A DNA stretch of 64,000 nucleotides from Erpobdella octoculata. Its lineage: Eukaryota; Annelida; Clitellata; Hirudinida; Erpobdellidae. The stretch spans positions 42,150,268 to 42,214,267 of the forward strand of contig OZ022240.1 in the NCBI GenBank assembly GCA_963978895.1, read 5' to 3'. The notes below the pieces were generated by a model. That model saw only the letters and a program-made list of their open reading frames with translations, searched no databases and had not been told where the DNA came from. Shown here one piece after another: positions 1-10,945 of the stretch. The position numbers and the translations under genes are program-made. Every line of letters begins with the position of its first letter. The first letter of the stretch is position 1.

Positions 1-715
1 AAACCCTAATCCAGCCCTTGTTCAGAAAAATGTTCGATCAAGTCTGTCTGCACGCAAAGTGAAAGAACGGGAAAATCAGATGGAGTTGTAGAACTTCCGT
101 AATAAATTTGAACAATTGACGAAAATTAATCTCAGTAACATTCGCATTTTATTAAGTTTTATGCTATTTTATCTTATGTGATCTCTGTACCGGAATGTTT
201 TTGTCATTTTAAATTGAAAATTATTCAAATCAAATTAATTCCTGTCATCTAGCAACGCTAATAGCTGTTTATATATAAGTCGCCAGAGGTCCAAAATAAT
301 TAAACAGTACGGGTGTTTATTTATAAGTCGCCAGAGGTCCAAAATAATTAACATGATTGAGCGTAACGGTTGTTTTAGATTAAAATTTTTTAGTTCGTTG
401 ACTCAGATAAAAAGGCAAAGAAAAACATATAGTCTTCTATTTTTGAGTTTTGTTTTTTGACCATCATTCGTAAAGATTTGCCCGATAATAAAACTACGGC
501 TTGTTTGTACGGCTTGTTATGGCAGTGAGTTGGGTTGGGATGGGTCGCAAGAAATGGACCCATGTCCCCCTCTGAAGAGTATGGACCACCGACGCTTAGG
601 TCTACAGGCAAATGCCTTAACGTTATATAACCATTGCCTATTATTTTTTGAATTATTGTTTTAAATTCCAAAATATGCAATAAAACTTGGTTCACCCACT
701 TTTGTTTGCTTTTAG
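1..715. other. Intron 1 of gene A (upstream exon outside window)
   Basis: No signal-peptide exon or TGACGTCA promoter element like those of genes B-D is visible here, so exon 1 of gene A probably lies before position 1. The part just before 716 aligns with intron 1 of gene B: both have a CTTAGGTCTACA motif (about 595-605 here, about 11,915 in B) followed by similar AT-rich sequence up to exon 2. The window ORF on the minus strand at 390-791 is a chance reading frame over this intron. Confidence 0.5.
267..350. repeat. Two-copy direct repeat, 48-bp period
   Basis: The segment beginning GTTTATATATAAGTCGCCAG at 267 recurs at 315 with one base change (TATA to TTTA) and is followed by the same AGGTCCAAAATAATTAA. 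The two copies lie 48 bp apart. No function is suggested. Confidence 0.8.
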
Positions 716-2624
716 GTAAGAATATTAAAAATAGAAGCATTGAACTGCGCAGCTCATGTAATAGCAGCAGCAGAAGTTGTGAAAGACTCACTGTCCAGTT
801 TGATCAATACTATGATATGCATTCGATTAGCTATGAACCAAAAACAGGTTGAAATCAAAAATACAATTTTATCATTTTAAATTGAAAATTTTATATTAAA
901 TGCTTTTTTTCAAAACCACTAAAACACTTATTATACAATAATTTTTTTTAATTGTAGCTATAGTGATCAAAGCCGTTTTAAGAGTAAACTTATTATATGG
1001 TCCAACTCATAACTGTAACATAGATTCAATGAAGAGCCAAATTGTTTGTGATGAGGCATTTACTGCCCGCTATGCCGAAATTGAGTTTGAAGACACTAAC
1101 AGCATGTCAATTACCAAGATTCGGGCTTATGGTTGTTTTTCTTCATTCCATAAAATGACTCTCATCAAATAAACAGTTTTTAACAAATTTTTTTTTATAA
1201 AAAATAGATTATCCACTGAATGACTTTATTGGTTGCATTGAAACATTCAAAGTAGTTGATGCAACGCTTTCTGGATATTGGATCGATTGTAATGAAAATT
1301 GTCAAAATGCATCTAAAATGGCATATCAGGTCAGCTGAAAATGATTATAATAAAATTTATAACTTTAAGTTTAAGATAAAAAAATTTTATTTCAGAAAAA
1401 TGTTTATTGCTACTGCTTGATAGATGGAGAATATGAAAGATTTTGGTCGAATTGCAATTCTTCAAAAAATGTGCTCGTTGTTTATGCAGGTTGGTTCAAT
1501 TACAAATTTTAACTAACAAAAAAAAGATAGATTTTTAAAAGAAAGTGTGATTAAAAAAACTAATAAAAACAAACTAAATTAGCATTGAGAGTGATGTTTT
1601 CTCTATTTTTTACAGTTTCAAAGTATTTAGAAATTATTATTTGGGGTGCATTTATAGGTCTATAGCCGCCACTTTTTTTATAATCTATGTTAATGGTTTT
1701 TTTTAATAGTTCAATGTTTATTAAAATAATTTTCATTTGATTAGGACAATGAATATTTACCAATTTTAATACAAAAAAACTTAATTAAATAAATTATCAT
1801 TTTGGTTTAAATGCAAGAAATTAAGCTAATTATATTGTACATATAATCTTTGTAGAATGTTTACTTCAGATAACCTCAAACTAAAAGTTAATGCTGCTAA
1901 AATAATTAATGTTACAGAAACAAACTTTATAGTCTGCATTGATCAACATTTCACATGGCACAACATGTTAACCATGTTCCCAGAAATGTTTTTCTGCATT
2001 CTGGTATAATCTCTTACACTCTGCACACACAACATTCAACAATGTCACCGCTTAAACTCCTTACAACTTAACCCTGCCAAGGCTAAAGTAATCATCCTTG
2101 GCTCATCTCAACAACTCAATAAATTTAAAGAAATAATTTGCAGACATCGCTGGTGCCCTTTCCCTATATCCTCACACGCTAAATTGCTAGGCGTCACTCT
2201 CGACAATCATCTACGCTTCAACCGCCACATATCGTCGACTATAAAGGCCTGTAACTATCATATACAGGCCCTGAAACACATACGCCCTCTACTCTCTACT
2301 GAAACTGCTAGCACTCTTGCATGCAGCCTAGTCACATCTAGACTGAATTACTGCTACTCTCGGAGTTGCCCGGGGATTTAGAGGTTTTTCTAGTGCTTGT
2401 ATCTCTTGTTCCCGTTTTGCTCTCTCGCTCGTGGCTGTTTATCGCTTTCCCGACCCCGAACGCTTTCTCGCTCACGATCGCTTTCCCGCTCTCGCTTGCT
2501 TTCTCGTTCCCGTTTCTATTCATTTTTCAATTCCCGTTTCCGCTCGCTCTCCCGCTCCCGCTCTGCTCATTTTGTGACCGATTTTAATTTTGTACACTAT
2601 ACTTTTCTCCCATTGAGGCTTTTC

Positions 2625-2689
<65 letters not shown>

Positions 2690-5600
2690 GACAAAGTTTT
2701 TTGTGAATAAATTATGTCTGAATATTAATAATAATTTGACCTAGAAAACTGCAAACTTTGAAAATGAAAAACAATAAGCTATGAAATGACTGCACGTTTT
2801 AAGCTGTATTAATAGTTTTGAAGTCATAAAGAGAAGCCGTATTTAAAAAGTTTTTGATGCATGATGAATAAAAAAATATTTATTTTTAGTTCGACCAGCT
2901 GATGGCCACAATGATGTTTTTATCGAAAAGGAGTCTTCATGTTTTACACTAAAAAATATTGGCAAGTAGTTATACACAAACATTCATTTTTATATATAAG
3001 ATAATTTGTTTTTCTCTTTTTTTGAAAAAGTTTATCAGTTTTTTATTTCCTACATGCTCTATTCTGTAAATATTTTTGGATATACGTCTACGCGTGCGTA
3101 CACTATGCTATTAATTACAATATCTCAGCTTGTCCAAAGCATCTCACAAGTGATCAATGCATGGTATTTCGTGAAAATCACTACGTTGAGAACCGTTGCG
3201 ATAAATGTATTTCAGGATATCAAGGATTAGATTGTAATATAAGAAGTAAGTGTAACATCATTGCTTAGTGCTGCTGTAAATCGATCATTATTTAAAAAGT
3301 GAATTTTTTTTATAATAACTGATTAAATTTTATATTATTCAGCGTGCTCACAAGGAAACGGAAATTGTAAAAATGCTATATGCTCAGAAATATATTTACA
3401 AGAACATGTTTCGTTTCCAGAATGCACTTGCCATTTTGGTTTCCATCGATTATTGTGGTTTGAAGACTGTAGAGGTAAAATTCAATGAAACATTAACCAG
3501 AAAGTTAAAACTCTAGGAGCTGTGTTAAATGTGTAAAAAACTTTAAAATTACATTTAAAACAATTGGTACAGACTCATCTACTTATACTCATTTACTCAT
3601 TCACTTACTGGCTCAGTTTCGACCCCTGACCCCTGGTTTAACAAAGTGAACGTTCACTAAACCGATCCTTAAGCAGTCACAAGAAACATGTAACCACACG
3701 TGCGCACAAACATACATATAACTAAGCAAACTGTCTGGCAATGGTTTGGTATCTAAAATAATTATTCAAGTCATCCTTTGTTTTTCTTATAAGGCATCGT
3801 TTTTACACAATAAACACGTGTGTGCAATATTACCTGTTGGTAATTGTGAAAACAATAGGCAAATTTGTATAAGTGAGTATGTGTGCGAAAGCTCAAGACA
3901 GCGTAGTTGTTATTGCTTTTTTAAAGTAAATTTCTGTTTTTAAATTTAATTTAATCTTAAAGCAGTTTAAAAATCTTTTAGTATTAAGTAGGTTCCGGTG
4001 CATTTTTTTGTTTTCAATGTAGACATATGAGTTAATTTCTTTGCATCATAATGTATCTGAAATAATTAATCAAGCCCCGCACTCATAATGGGTAGACACA
4101 AATGTGTGTGCAAGTGAAGTTTAACTGCTGGTCAATGTGAAAACTGATCAATCCAATCAATCCTGTCTATTCATATAACGCTATTTGTGTGGCGTTTAAT
4201 AGCGTTCGGATATAAACTGATCAAACAGATATGTTTTAAGTCCACGAAAGAAAAAAATGAGTGAAGTAGAGTTGGTAAGAGATGCAGGAAGAAAGTTCTA
4301 GAGAAAAAAACCAGAGTAGGAAAAAGAGCTTTTAGCAAGAAAATGCTTAACATTAAAGATACAAAAATGACTAAGAGAGGAAGATCGAAGACCAGACTTA
4401 TGAGGGATTCGTAATAAGTTAGGTAGAGTGGAGAAAGGAAATTTTTAATCTTAAACATTAGTAGACAATTTTTCAAAATCACCTCATATTTAATAGAAAG
4501 CCAAGAAGAAGAACAAAAGATGGAGAGATGTGAAAGAAGTAGGAGATGCGAGAAACTAAGCGTGCGGCGATATTGAAAGCTTCAGAAAACGGATGAAGGG
4601 TAGTTAGTGTCAGGGAGACCATAATAGAAAAAATTGCAGAAGTCAATTCAAAACAAAGCGAGAGAAGAGACTAGTGGTTTTTGAGAAGGATCATCCAGAA
4701 ATGGAAAAAATGCGTAATGCTACGAATATGAAAAGAGCAAGATTTTACAAAGACATAAGAGATTGAGATTAATTTTATTTTAATTGAGATTTAGCATACG
4801 CCTTATCAAGACAAGTCTTGCTCAAGGCGAGAGAGGGAGGGTACTTGCAAAGGCAGCCATTTTATAGGCGCCTACCCCTTTAGCAAATGCGAGTGAACTC
4901 CTTGCTTAAGGGAGTTACGTTGGTGACGCCGGCGAGGTTTGAACTGCCGACCTAACGATCGACAGGCGAACGCTCTACCGCTCTGCCACCAGCGCCTCAA
5001 CATAAGCTTGTGTAGATGAGTGTGAAAGCTAGAAATGGTTCAAATACTTGGAAAAATAATGTTAATTGAAAAGAAAAATTTTCTTGAAAAGCAAATCTTG
5101 TGAATTAGCATGAAATTCTTCTGTAAATCCTGTAATTTTTCTTGAAAACCTTTATTTATATTTAATAGAAATATTGACAGTGCAAAGTTATTGGCGATTA
5201 TTTCTCTCAGAGTTGTATGATTTTAAGAAAAATCACGGGAGTTTAGGTACTTGATTTAAAACAGCAATAAGTTTATGTTCTCTATGAGACGCTCTGGTTT
5301 CTTGTTTATACAATTTGAAACAAATATTGTTTATTACTAAACGGAAAATATGAAAAAACAACAAATATCATTATTCTAGTTTTGATGCTTTTATCTGTGT
5401 TGATTGGCGCAGTCTAAATCTAACTGCTCATCCCAATTTCAATGATTTCAGACATTGACGAGTGTTCGTTTGCAGTTGATTTGTGCAATGCAACCAATTC
5501 AAAGTGCATAAATTTTCCTGGATCTTTTCATTGCGGCTGTGTATCAGGGTTCAACCACACATCAGCAGGATGCGCAGGTTAACTGAAAAATAAAAAAAAT

Positions 5601-8564
5601 GAGGAATTTGAAATAATGAAATATGATAAAACAATGTGCAAAATTTAATGTTTTCAGATATTGACGAATGTTTGTCTGCAGTTGATTTGTGCAATGCCAC
5701 CTACCCACGGTGCATAAATGTTCCTGGAACTTTTCAATGTGGCTGTGGATATGGGTTTGAGAACACTTCAACAGGATGCAATGGTTAATAAAATAAAAGA
5801 AACAATTAATTATGTTTTTACAAGTTTAAATGTACTCAATCAAAAAAAAATAATTATTTAATTAATTTGATAACTAAACTTTTTGCAAGTTTCATCAAGA
5901 TTGCATTAGTCAGTACCCTTTTTTATTAACTTCCGCTTGTCCGGATGTCTATAGGATGTCATTGAACATTTTGAAACTCTGAAGATTATTATAAAAATTA
6001 CCTAATTTAAAAAATTAATAGTTTGATTAAACAAAAATAGAATTTAAGAAACTAAAAGTACTCTGTGAATTTTGTAATCTTTATTGAAGACATTATTTAT
6101 ATTTAATAGAAATTCTGCTAGTTGCAATAGAATTTAAAAACAAAAATAAAATTTAAGAAACGAAAATTACTCTTTGAATCTTGTAATCTTTATTGAAGAC
6201 ATTATTTATATTCAATAGAGATCCTACTAGTTGCTAGCGCATAGTTAATGGCGTTTATCTCTCAGAGTTGTATGATTTTAAGAGATATCACAAGAGTTCA
6301 GCACTTGATTTAAAACAGCAATACGTTTATGCTCTCTATGAGACGCTCTGGTTTCATGTTTATACAATTTGAACCAATAATTATTTGTTTTTTAATAAAC
6401 GGAAAACAAGAAAAACAGAAAATATTATTCTAGTTTTGATGCTTTTATTTGTGTTGATTGGCGCAGTCTTAATCTAACTGCTCATCCCAATTTCAATGAT
6501 TTCAGACATTGACGAGTGTTCGTTTGCAGTTAATTTGTGCAATGCAACCAATTCAAAGTGCATAAATTTTCCTGGATCTTTTCATTGCGGCTGTGTATCA
6601 GGGTTCAACCACACATCAGCAGGATGCGCAGGTTAACTGAAAAATAAAAAAAATGAGGAATTTGAAATAATGAAATATGATAAAACAATGTGCAAAATTT
6701 AATGTTTTCAGATGTTGACGAATGTTTGTCTGCAGTTGATTTGTGCAATGCCACCTACCCACGGTGCATAAATGTTCCTGGAACTTTTCAATGTGGCTGT
6801 GGATATGGGTTTGAGAACACTTCAACAGGATGCAATGGTTAATAAAATAAAAAACACAATTAATTTTTTCATAGGTTTATATGTACTCAATCAAAAACAA
6901 TTATCTAATTAATTTGATATCTAAAATTTTTGCAAGTTTCAAACAAATTTTATTAGTCAGTTTTTTATAGGCTTTTATTAACTTTCATTTGTCCGGATGT
7001 CTATGGGATGTCCGTGGGATATTCGTTAACATTTTAAAGCTCTGAAGATTATTATAAAAATCACCTACTTTAAAAATTAATAGTTTAATTAAACAAAAAT
7101 AAAATTTCAGAAACAAAAATTATTGAAAAAACAATTAAGCCGTAAAAAATTACGTTTTTTAGCAATTTTCGTGCATATATAAATTTGCCAAAATTTTATT
7201 TATTTCAAAAACAATTCTTAATAAATGTTTTTTCAATTTATTTATGTAAACCTTTAAGTTTAATTGATTTGGTTTTGTTTAAAAACAGAAACAATTATTA
7301 TTTTTAATTAAAAAATTTTTATTCCAAAAACTTTTACAATTAAAAAAATGCATTTTTATGTGGAGCAAACCTATATTTAAAATTGTAGCTTGATTGGATG
7401 ACGGGAAATTAGTAAATTTTCACTTTCAAGGTTTTGAAAACGTTCAAGCAAGCAAGTAAGCAAGCAAACAAAACCAGCGTTGAGGTAAATATAAAGGATT
7501 CAATGAATAAAATATGATAATGACGAAACAAATATTTATCATCATAGTAACTACAAAAATGTTTTGTTTACTATTCATTGGGCAGTTTTTTTACAATACA
7601 ATGTTAATATGAAATTTTTCAGCATCTTAAAAACTTGTTTTCAATTTTTTAATTAACTTTTATTTGTTATTCCTTGACTAAAAGTAAAAAAAACTAAAAA
7701 AATATAAAACACATAACATTAAAATAATGAAAACAAAGCAACTTTTTTTGGTAAGTTGCAGGGCCTTTTATCAACTGATTAAATATTGTTTCAATTTTAA
7801 TGACTCATTTTCAAACTTATTTTTTCTTTAAAAATATCAAGGTAAAAAATAATAAAACCTTTGATAAAAATTATGTTTTTGACTTTTGACAACAAGTCAA
7901 TGTTATTCTGATGAGTGATACAGCAATCATTGAGAAACTTGAAATATACAAAGAAATCGGAGGAATATTTTTGAACAACACATAAAACTGCTTTGAAATT
8001 ATTCACAGGAAAATAGTCAGAAAAATTACTGTAAATTTATAGTAAAAGATAAAAACAAAAACAGTTTAATTTAGATTCAGGAAATGCAAACAAAAGGCGA
8101 AAAAAAAAAGTAAAAAGCACGTTTGACTTACACAGATTTGTTTTTATGAATGTACCAAAAATGAGTTAAATTGCGCTATTTTATCATTCACAATACAAAA
8201 CTAAATTATTAGTATAATAATATTATTATTTCAAGTTTTATATTTGTAGGGTGTTCAAACCAGTTCTAGAAAAAGTTGATGAAAATGTAAATAAGTAACA
8301 TTTACTTTGTTGAAATTGTAGACGTAGACGAGTGTCTAATTTCACCTCAAGTTTGCAATTCTAGAAATTCAGATTGTGTTAACCTCAATGGTTCTTATCA
8401 GTGCAACTGCAAAAGTGGATTTAGGCAGATATCATTGACATCTTGCGTTGGTTAGTTTGTTTAGTAATTATCTTTTTTAACTTTTTTATGCTAGTCCGAC
8501 CAAACTAGGATAGTTTATAAACGTGTTGAATGAATTCTTGCAAATCCCTTGCTGTCTATAAATG

Positions 8565-8595
<31 letters not shown>

Positions 8596-9563
8596 TTTTC
8601 TTGCATGCAGCAGTACGATATTTTCTTGTACGCAAACTCTATTGAAGATAATTGCCCATTTTTCTTTGTTAATTTCTTCGCCAAAGACTCAAAACGTCGG
8701 AAGAAAGGGGCAATTATCTTCAATGGAGTTTTCATGTCTACGGTAAATGGCTAACTGTTATACCACCAGCATCCGCCCACTTATATAATTCCTGTAAATT
8801 TTATATAAGTTTTGTTTGCAGAAGAAAGCCCATCTATTAAAGAAAGCCCATCTATTAAAGAAAGCCCATCTATTAAAGAAAGCCCATCTATTAAAGAAAG
8901 CCCATCTATTAAAGAAAGCCCATCTATTAAAGAAAACCCACCTTCTGACAAAAAGCCAATCGAGAGAATTGATACAATAATAATAATTATAATAGATGCT
9001 TTGCTTGGACTGTTGAGCATCATTCTTGCCATCGTTTTGATTGTTAAAATAATTAAATGGAGACGTGAGCAATTACTTTGAAATTATAGTTTTTTTTAAT
9101 TACAAAATTGTGTGAAAAACTTTAATGAGTATGATTTTAGCTGCTTTTATTTTACTCACATGATCACAAATAGGAAAGCTCACCAAAAATTTCGTCAACT
9201 GTCCTTTAAATGTCCCACGGAGAAGCAAATTTTTACGTTAATATTCCTATGACATGACCTACTAGAAAGGATATCGACTCGTGCTTCATTCGCGTTCAGT
9301 TCTGATGCTCTACTAACTCGGTTATCCTAGCTAAGTCGTGGTTTATTAATTTTGAGAAACAGTGAAATCTAATAAAATATTCAATTTGAAGAGAAAAAAA
9401 CTGAGAGTCACTAGAGTCAAAAAATCATTCGGTTCAATAGTTTATTTTCAGTTGTAAAAAGGGCATAAATAATTTGACAAATTAAAAATAATTAACATAA
9501 ATACTTACATTTCTAGGTAAAGATAATGCTTCCAGACGAGGAAATGATATTGAAATGGACTAA
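716..9563 (+). CDS. Gene A: discoidin-like/WSC-like/multi-EGF type I membrane protein (5' partial)
   Basis: Fourteen exons of a predicted cell-surface receptor, 588 codons visible: 716-847, 958-1131 (fucolectin/discoidin-like; motif TARYAEIEFED), 1208-1329 and 1396-1489 (WSC-like; NDFIGC, YCYCLID, ending in VVYA), 2890-2961 (linker), 3129-3245 and 3343-3474 (EGF-like), 5452-5577, 5658-5783, 6506-6631, 6712-6837 and 8322-8450 (five calcium-binding EGF exons starting DIDEC or DVDEC), 8822-9064 (six ESPSIK repeats, then a transmembrane helix rich in I and L), and 9517-9563 (tail ending in TAA). All junctions are phase 1 except exon 4/5 (phase 0), as in genes B-D, and the summed length is a whole number of codons. 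The intron after 2961 appears to start with GC. Exon 1 with the signal peptide is outside the window. The domain names rest on motif spacing; recognition or adhesion at the cell surface is inferred. Exon 2 is two codons longer than in its paralogs. Confidence 0.8.
1850..2040 (+). mobile_element. Non-LTR reverse transcriptase relic
   Basis: The broken translation includes KLKVNAAKIINV...TNFIVCIDQHFTWHN, which matches the usual 'TKFLGV-ID--LTW--H' block near the end of non-LTR reverse transcriptases. It lies in intron 5 of gene A. A related block occurs at 12,850-13,300 in the same intron of gene B, so insertion may predate the duplication. Confidence 0.35.
2040..2350 (+). mobile_element. CR1/L2-like reverse transcriptase C-terminal fragment
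   Basis: The translation reads SLQLNPAKAKVIILGSSQ, then LLGVTLDNHLRFNRHISSTI, HIRPLLSTETAS and SRLNYC. These blocks match the 62,124-62,500 copy in order (LGVFLDNKLTFSNHISS, HIRPLLTTELAS, SRIDYC). The fragment ends abruptly at about 2350 at the start of a C/T-rich minisatellite. It is a dead copy. Confidence 0.75.
2350..2600 (+). repeat. CCCG-motif repeat family with C/T-rich minisatellite
   Basis: It starts with CTCGGAGTTGCCCGGGGATT, continues as a degenerate tract of CGCTTTCCCG and CTCGCTCCCG-like units, and ends with GCTCATTTTGTGACCGATTT. The same layout appears at 43,380-43,570 (minus strand), and partial copies occur at 23,905-24,000 and 44,620-44,760. The small proline/serine/arginine-rich ORFs over it are low-complexity artefacts. 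Confidence 0.7.
2627..2688. repeat. (AT)n microsatellite
   Basis: About 60 bp of almost pure AT dinucleotide with one C interruption, in intron 5 of gene A. Confidence 0.95.
3826..3943 (+). pseudogene. Possible decayed EGF-like exon
   Basis: A Cys-rich open stretch reads GNCENNRQICISEYVCESS followed by RSCYC. The GNC-N-IC-SE spacing resembles exon 8 of genes A-D (GNCKNAICSE). A partly matching sequence, without an open frame, recurs at about 4,090-4,150. No convincing splice sites bound it, so it is treated as a relic or a coincidence. Confidence 0.25.
4171..4765 (-). mobile_element. CR1/L2-like reverse transcriptase C-terminal relic
   Basis: Read on the minus strand in broken frames it gives AFNIAARLVSRISYF, a KISF/LITNPS block, then FLPASLTNSTSL and RGLKTYLFDQ. 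The last two match the usual 'LP-SLR-S-SL--FK--LKTYLF' end of CR1/L2-like reverse transcriptases. Several stops and frame changes show an old copy. It abuts a SINE. Confidence 0.6.
4765..4998 (-). mobile_element. tRNA-derived SINE
   Basis: On the minus strand it begins GGCGCTGGTGGCAGAGCGGT (A-box region) and has GGTCGGCAGTTCAAACCTC (B-box region) about 45 bp further on, as in a tRNA head. The body holds CTTAAGCAAGGAG and CCTTGAGCAAGAC and ends A/T-rich near 4,770. Part of the body (GGCGCC, CTTTGCAAGTACCC) is shared with 28,795-28,850. It is not a functional tRNA gene because no acceptor-stem pairing follows the B-box. Confidence 0.75.
5120..7110 (+). repeat. Tandem duplication of a two-exon cbEGF segment
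   Basis: Unit 1 (about 5,120-6,060) and unit 2 (about 6,180-7,110) each hold two cbEGF exons with their introns, offset by 1,054 bp. The exons differ at only two visible codons (Asp to Asn in the first, Ile to Val in the second). A further partial tandem copy of about 70-90 bp sits at the junction, 6,040-6,235. The event doubled the number of cbEGF domains in gene A from two to four; the fifth (8,322) is separate. Confidence 0.9.
7380..7510 (+). repeat. Dispersed repeat 3' end (AAGCAAGCAAG / ATATAAAGGATT)
   Basis: A run of AAGCAAGCAAGTAAGCAAGC is followed by TTGAGGTAAATATAAAGGAT. The same ending appears at about 15,110-15,165 (GACAGACAG, then GTTAATATAAAGGATT) and about 20,755-20,815 (TTGAGATAATATAAAAGATT). 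It looks like the conserved 3' end of a dispersed element, class unknown. Confidence 0.45.
8571..8594. repeat. (TA)n microsatellite
   Basis: A short run of pure TA in the intron before the stalk/transmembrane exon of gene A. Confidence 0.9.
8822..8935 (+). repeat. In-frame 18-bp coding minisatellite (ESPSIK x6)
   Basis: Six nearly perfect copies of an 18-bp unit (AAAGAAAGCCCATCTATT) in the stalk exon of gene A code for six ESPSIK repeats just outside the membrane helix. The first unit differs by one base and a degenerate seventh begins ENPPS. Genes B-D have a short unrepeated stalk (EEKPPFDG or EEKPKTPPFD). The unit length preserves frame, so copy number can vary freely. Confidence 0.9.
9180..9345 (-). 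repeat. Possible tRNA-like dispersed repeat in last intron
   Basis: On the minus strand it reads AACCGAGTTAGTAGAGCATC with a following GAGTCGATATCC, weakly like tRNA A- and B-boxes. The adjoining GACATGACCTACTAG motif is shared with 17,735, 25,910 and 33,470 in the equivalent introns of B, C and D, so it probably predates the array. Confidence 0.35.
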
Positions 9564-9600
9564 AAATTTCTACTAATGAAATTAAATTGCTTGATTTTGT
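9564..9600 (+). promoter_or_regulatory. 3' UTR with ATTAAA poly(A) signal, gene A
   Basis: ATTAAA lies at 9581-9586, 17 bp after the stop. A signal at nearly the same place follows genes B (AATAAA, 18900-18905), C (ATTAAA, 26773-26778) and D (AATAAA, 34359-34364). Confidence 0.5.
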
Positions 9601-10889
9601 GAAGATCCTTAAGCAATCTCTTGGCTATGATATTTTCAAACAAACTAATACGACTTTTTTTTGGATATTTGTTTGTTAGCGGTACTTCATTTATGTAAAA
9701 AACGTTTTTAAAAAAAAAAGTATATTTTTTGAGTGTTCACAAATATAAACACAAATTTGAAAAACAAATAAAACTGTTATGTTAAAAGCATTTTTTTACA
9801 AATTAACAAGTAAATTTATATCAAATAATGGGTTAACTAATTTTTGAAATTAATTTTCACCAACTTTAAGATAAGTTAAAACGTTGAAATTTTTAGCATA
9901 GACTTTAGCCACTCGCCAAAAAATATTCAATAGTTTCCAAAGCGAATAAATCATTTTTCCAAATTATTTTAATTATTATTTTGTAACGCATTTAAAATTA
10001 TTCGCTAGTTGGAGCTTGCGTCAATTAAATGAACTTTTAGGTAATCATGACTACGACAAAAACTTATTAAAAGTTTAATAAATTATTATTATAAACAATG
10101 GTAAAACTAGTATTGCATTTTGAAACCAACTTGCATAATTTAAAAATATAAAATAGTGTTTTTGAAAAACTCTGTTTTTTTTTAAATTTTTTTTAATTGT
10201 TGGCTATAACATTGGTGTATCGGTAACATTGGCCAATCTTGTAATACATTATTATTATTAACAACGAGTAAGTTATTTACTTTTTAGAGAAAATTAAACA
10301 ACTAAATAACATAAAAAATCTTATATTGTACACCAATATATAGGTAATCGTTCTACTGATAGATTCGAAGAAAATGAAAAGCAAGTGCAGTATTTTTGTT
10401 GCGTCTCAGAATAAAAAATTATCAAAATTAATCTGCGAATTAATTTTTGTACAGCAGCTGTGGTCCTATACAGTGGTAGGCAAAAGTTAACTTAAAAGTT
10501 ACTAATTATTAGTTAAAAGCAAAGTTGTGAAAAATTTGAAAAAAGTGTAAATATTTACTTCCAGTTTAGTTAAATTTTTTTATAATAATAATTGCAAATA
10601 AATAGTTAAACTTAAATTATTTTGTTGAAAGTTAGTAAAAGTTTGACTTAAATAAATTAGTTTGTGTCATAAAAACTTTAAAAAAAAACGGCCCAGTCGT
10701 TTTTGAGTTTATAGGACACAAATAAACCAAGGTTGTTTTATATTTTAATAAAATGTTGATGTTTAAAAATCTGTCATTTTGATGAGTTATTATTAAATGT
10801 TAATAAAAACTTGTCAAATTTTAATTTCACAAATATAAGAAAATTCAATTTTTACGACTGAATATTGATTAGTGATTCATAACTTTTTT
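9600..10889. other. Intergenic A-B, AT-rich
   Basis: About 1.3 kb of very AT-rich sequence without a convincing ORF or recognisable repeat. The last 50 bp before the TGACGTCA site resemble the same region before gene C (a GACTGAATAT motif near 10,857 and 19,734). Confidence 0.6.
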
Positions 10890-10897
10890 TGACGTCA
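10890..10897 (+). promoter_or_regulatory. CRE-like TGACGTCA palindrome, gene B promoter
   Basis: A perfect TGACGTCA 48 bp before the ATG at 10946. The same octamer occurs at matching positions before genes C and D. This is the classic binding site of CREB/ATF bZIP factors in animals; its use here is inferred from position and conservation. Confidence 0.65.
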
Positions 10898-10945
10898 TTT
10901 CACAACAAAAATATTTTGAAAATTATTTAAAGCTATCGTTCGAAA

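Noticed and set aside
963..1172. Stand-alone 69-residue gene starting at 963
   Set aside because: It is exon 3 of gene A plus read-through into the intron; the paralogous ORFs at 12,248 and 28,093 are explained the same way.
2338..2690. Arg/Ser- and Leu/Phe-rich ORFs
   Set aside because: Low-complexity C/T minisatellite of a dispersed repeat running into an AT microsatellite.
4765..4998. A functional tRNA gene
   Set aside because: A- and B-boxes are present but no acceptor stem closes it, and the SINE body follows.
5562..6825. Two identical minus-strand ORFs (69 residues) as a duplicated small gene
   Set aside because: They are antisense to the duplicated cbEGF exons; identity reflects the cassette duplication.
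8822..8935. CRISPR-like repeat array
   Set aside because: The 18-bp units are directly adjacent without spacers and lie in a coding exon of a eukaryotic gene.
8758..9072. Minus-strand ORFs with FFNRWA or LSLIDG repeats
   Set aside because: Antisense shadows of the ESPSIK coding repeat in gene A, whose + strand reading fits the exon model.
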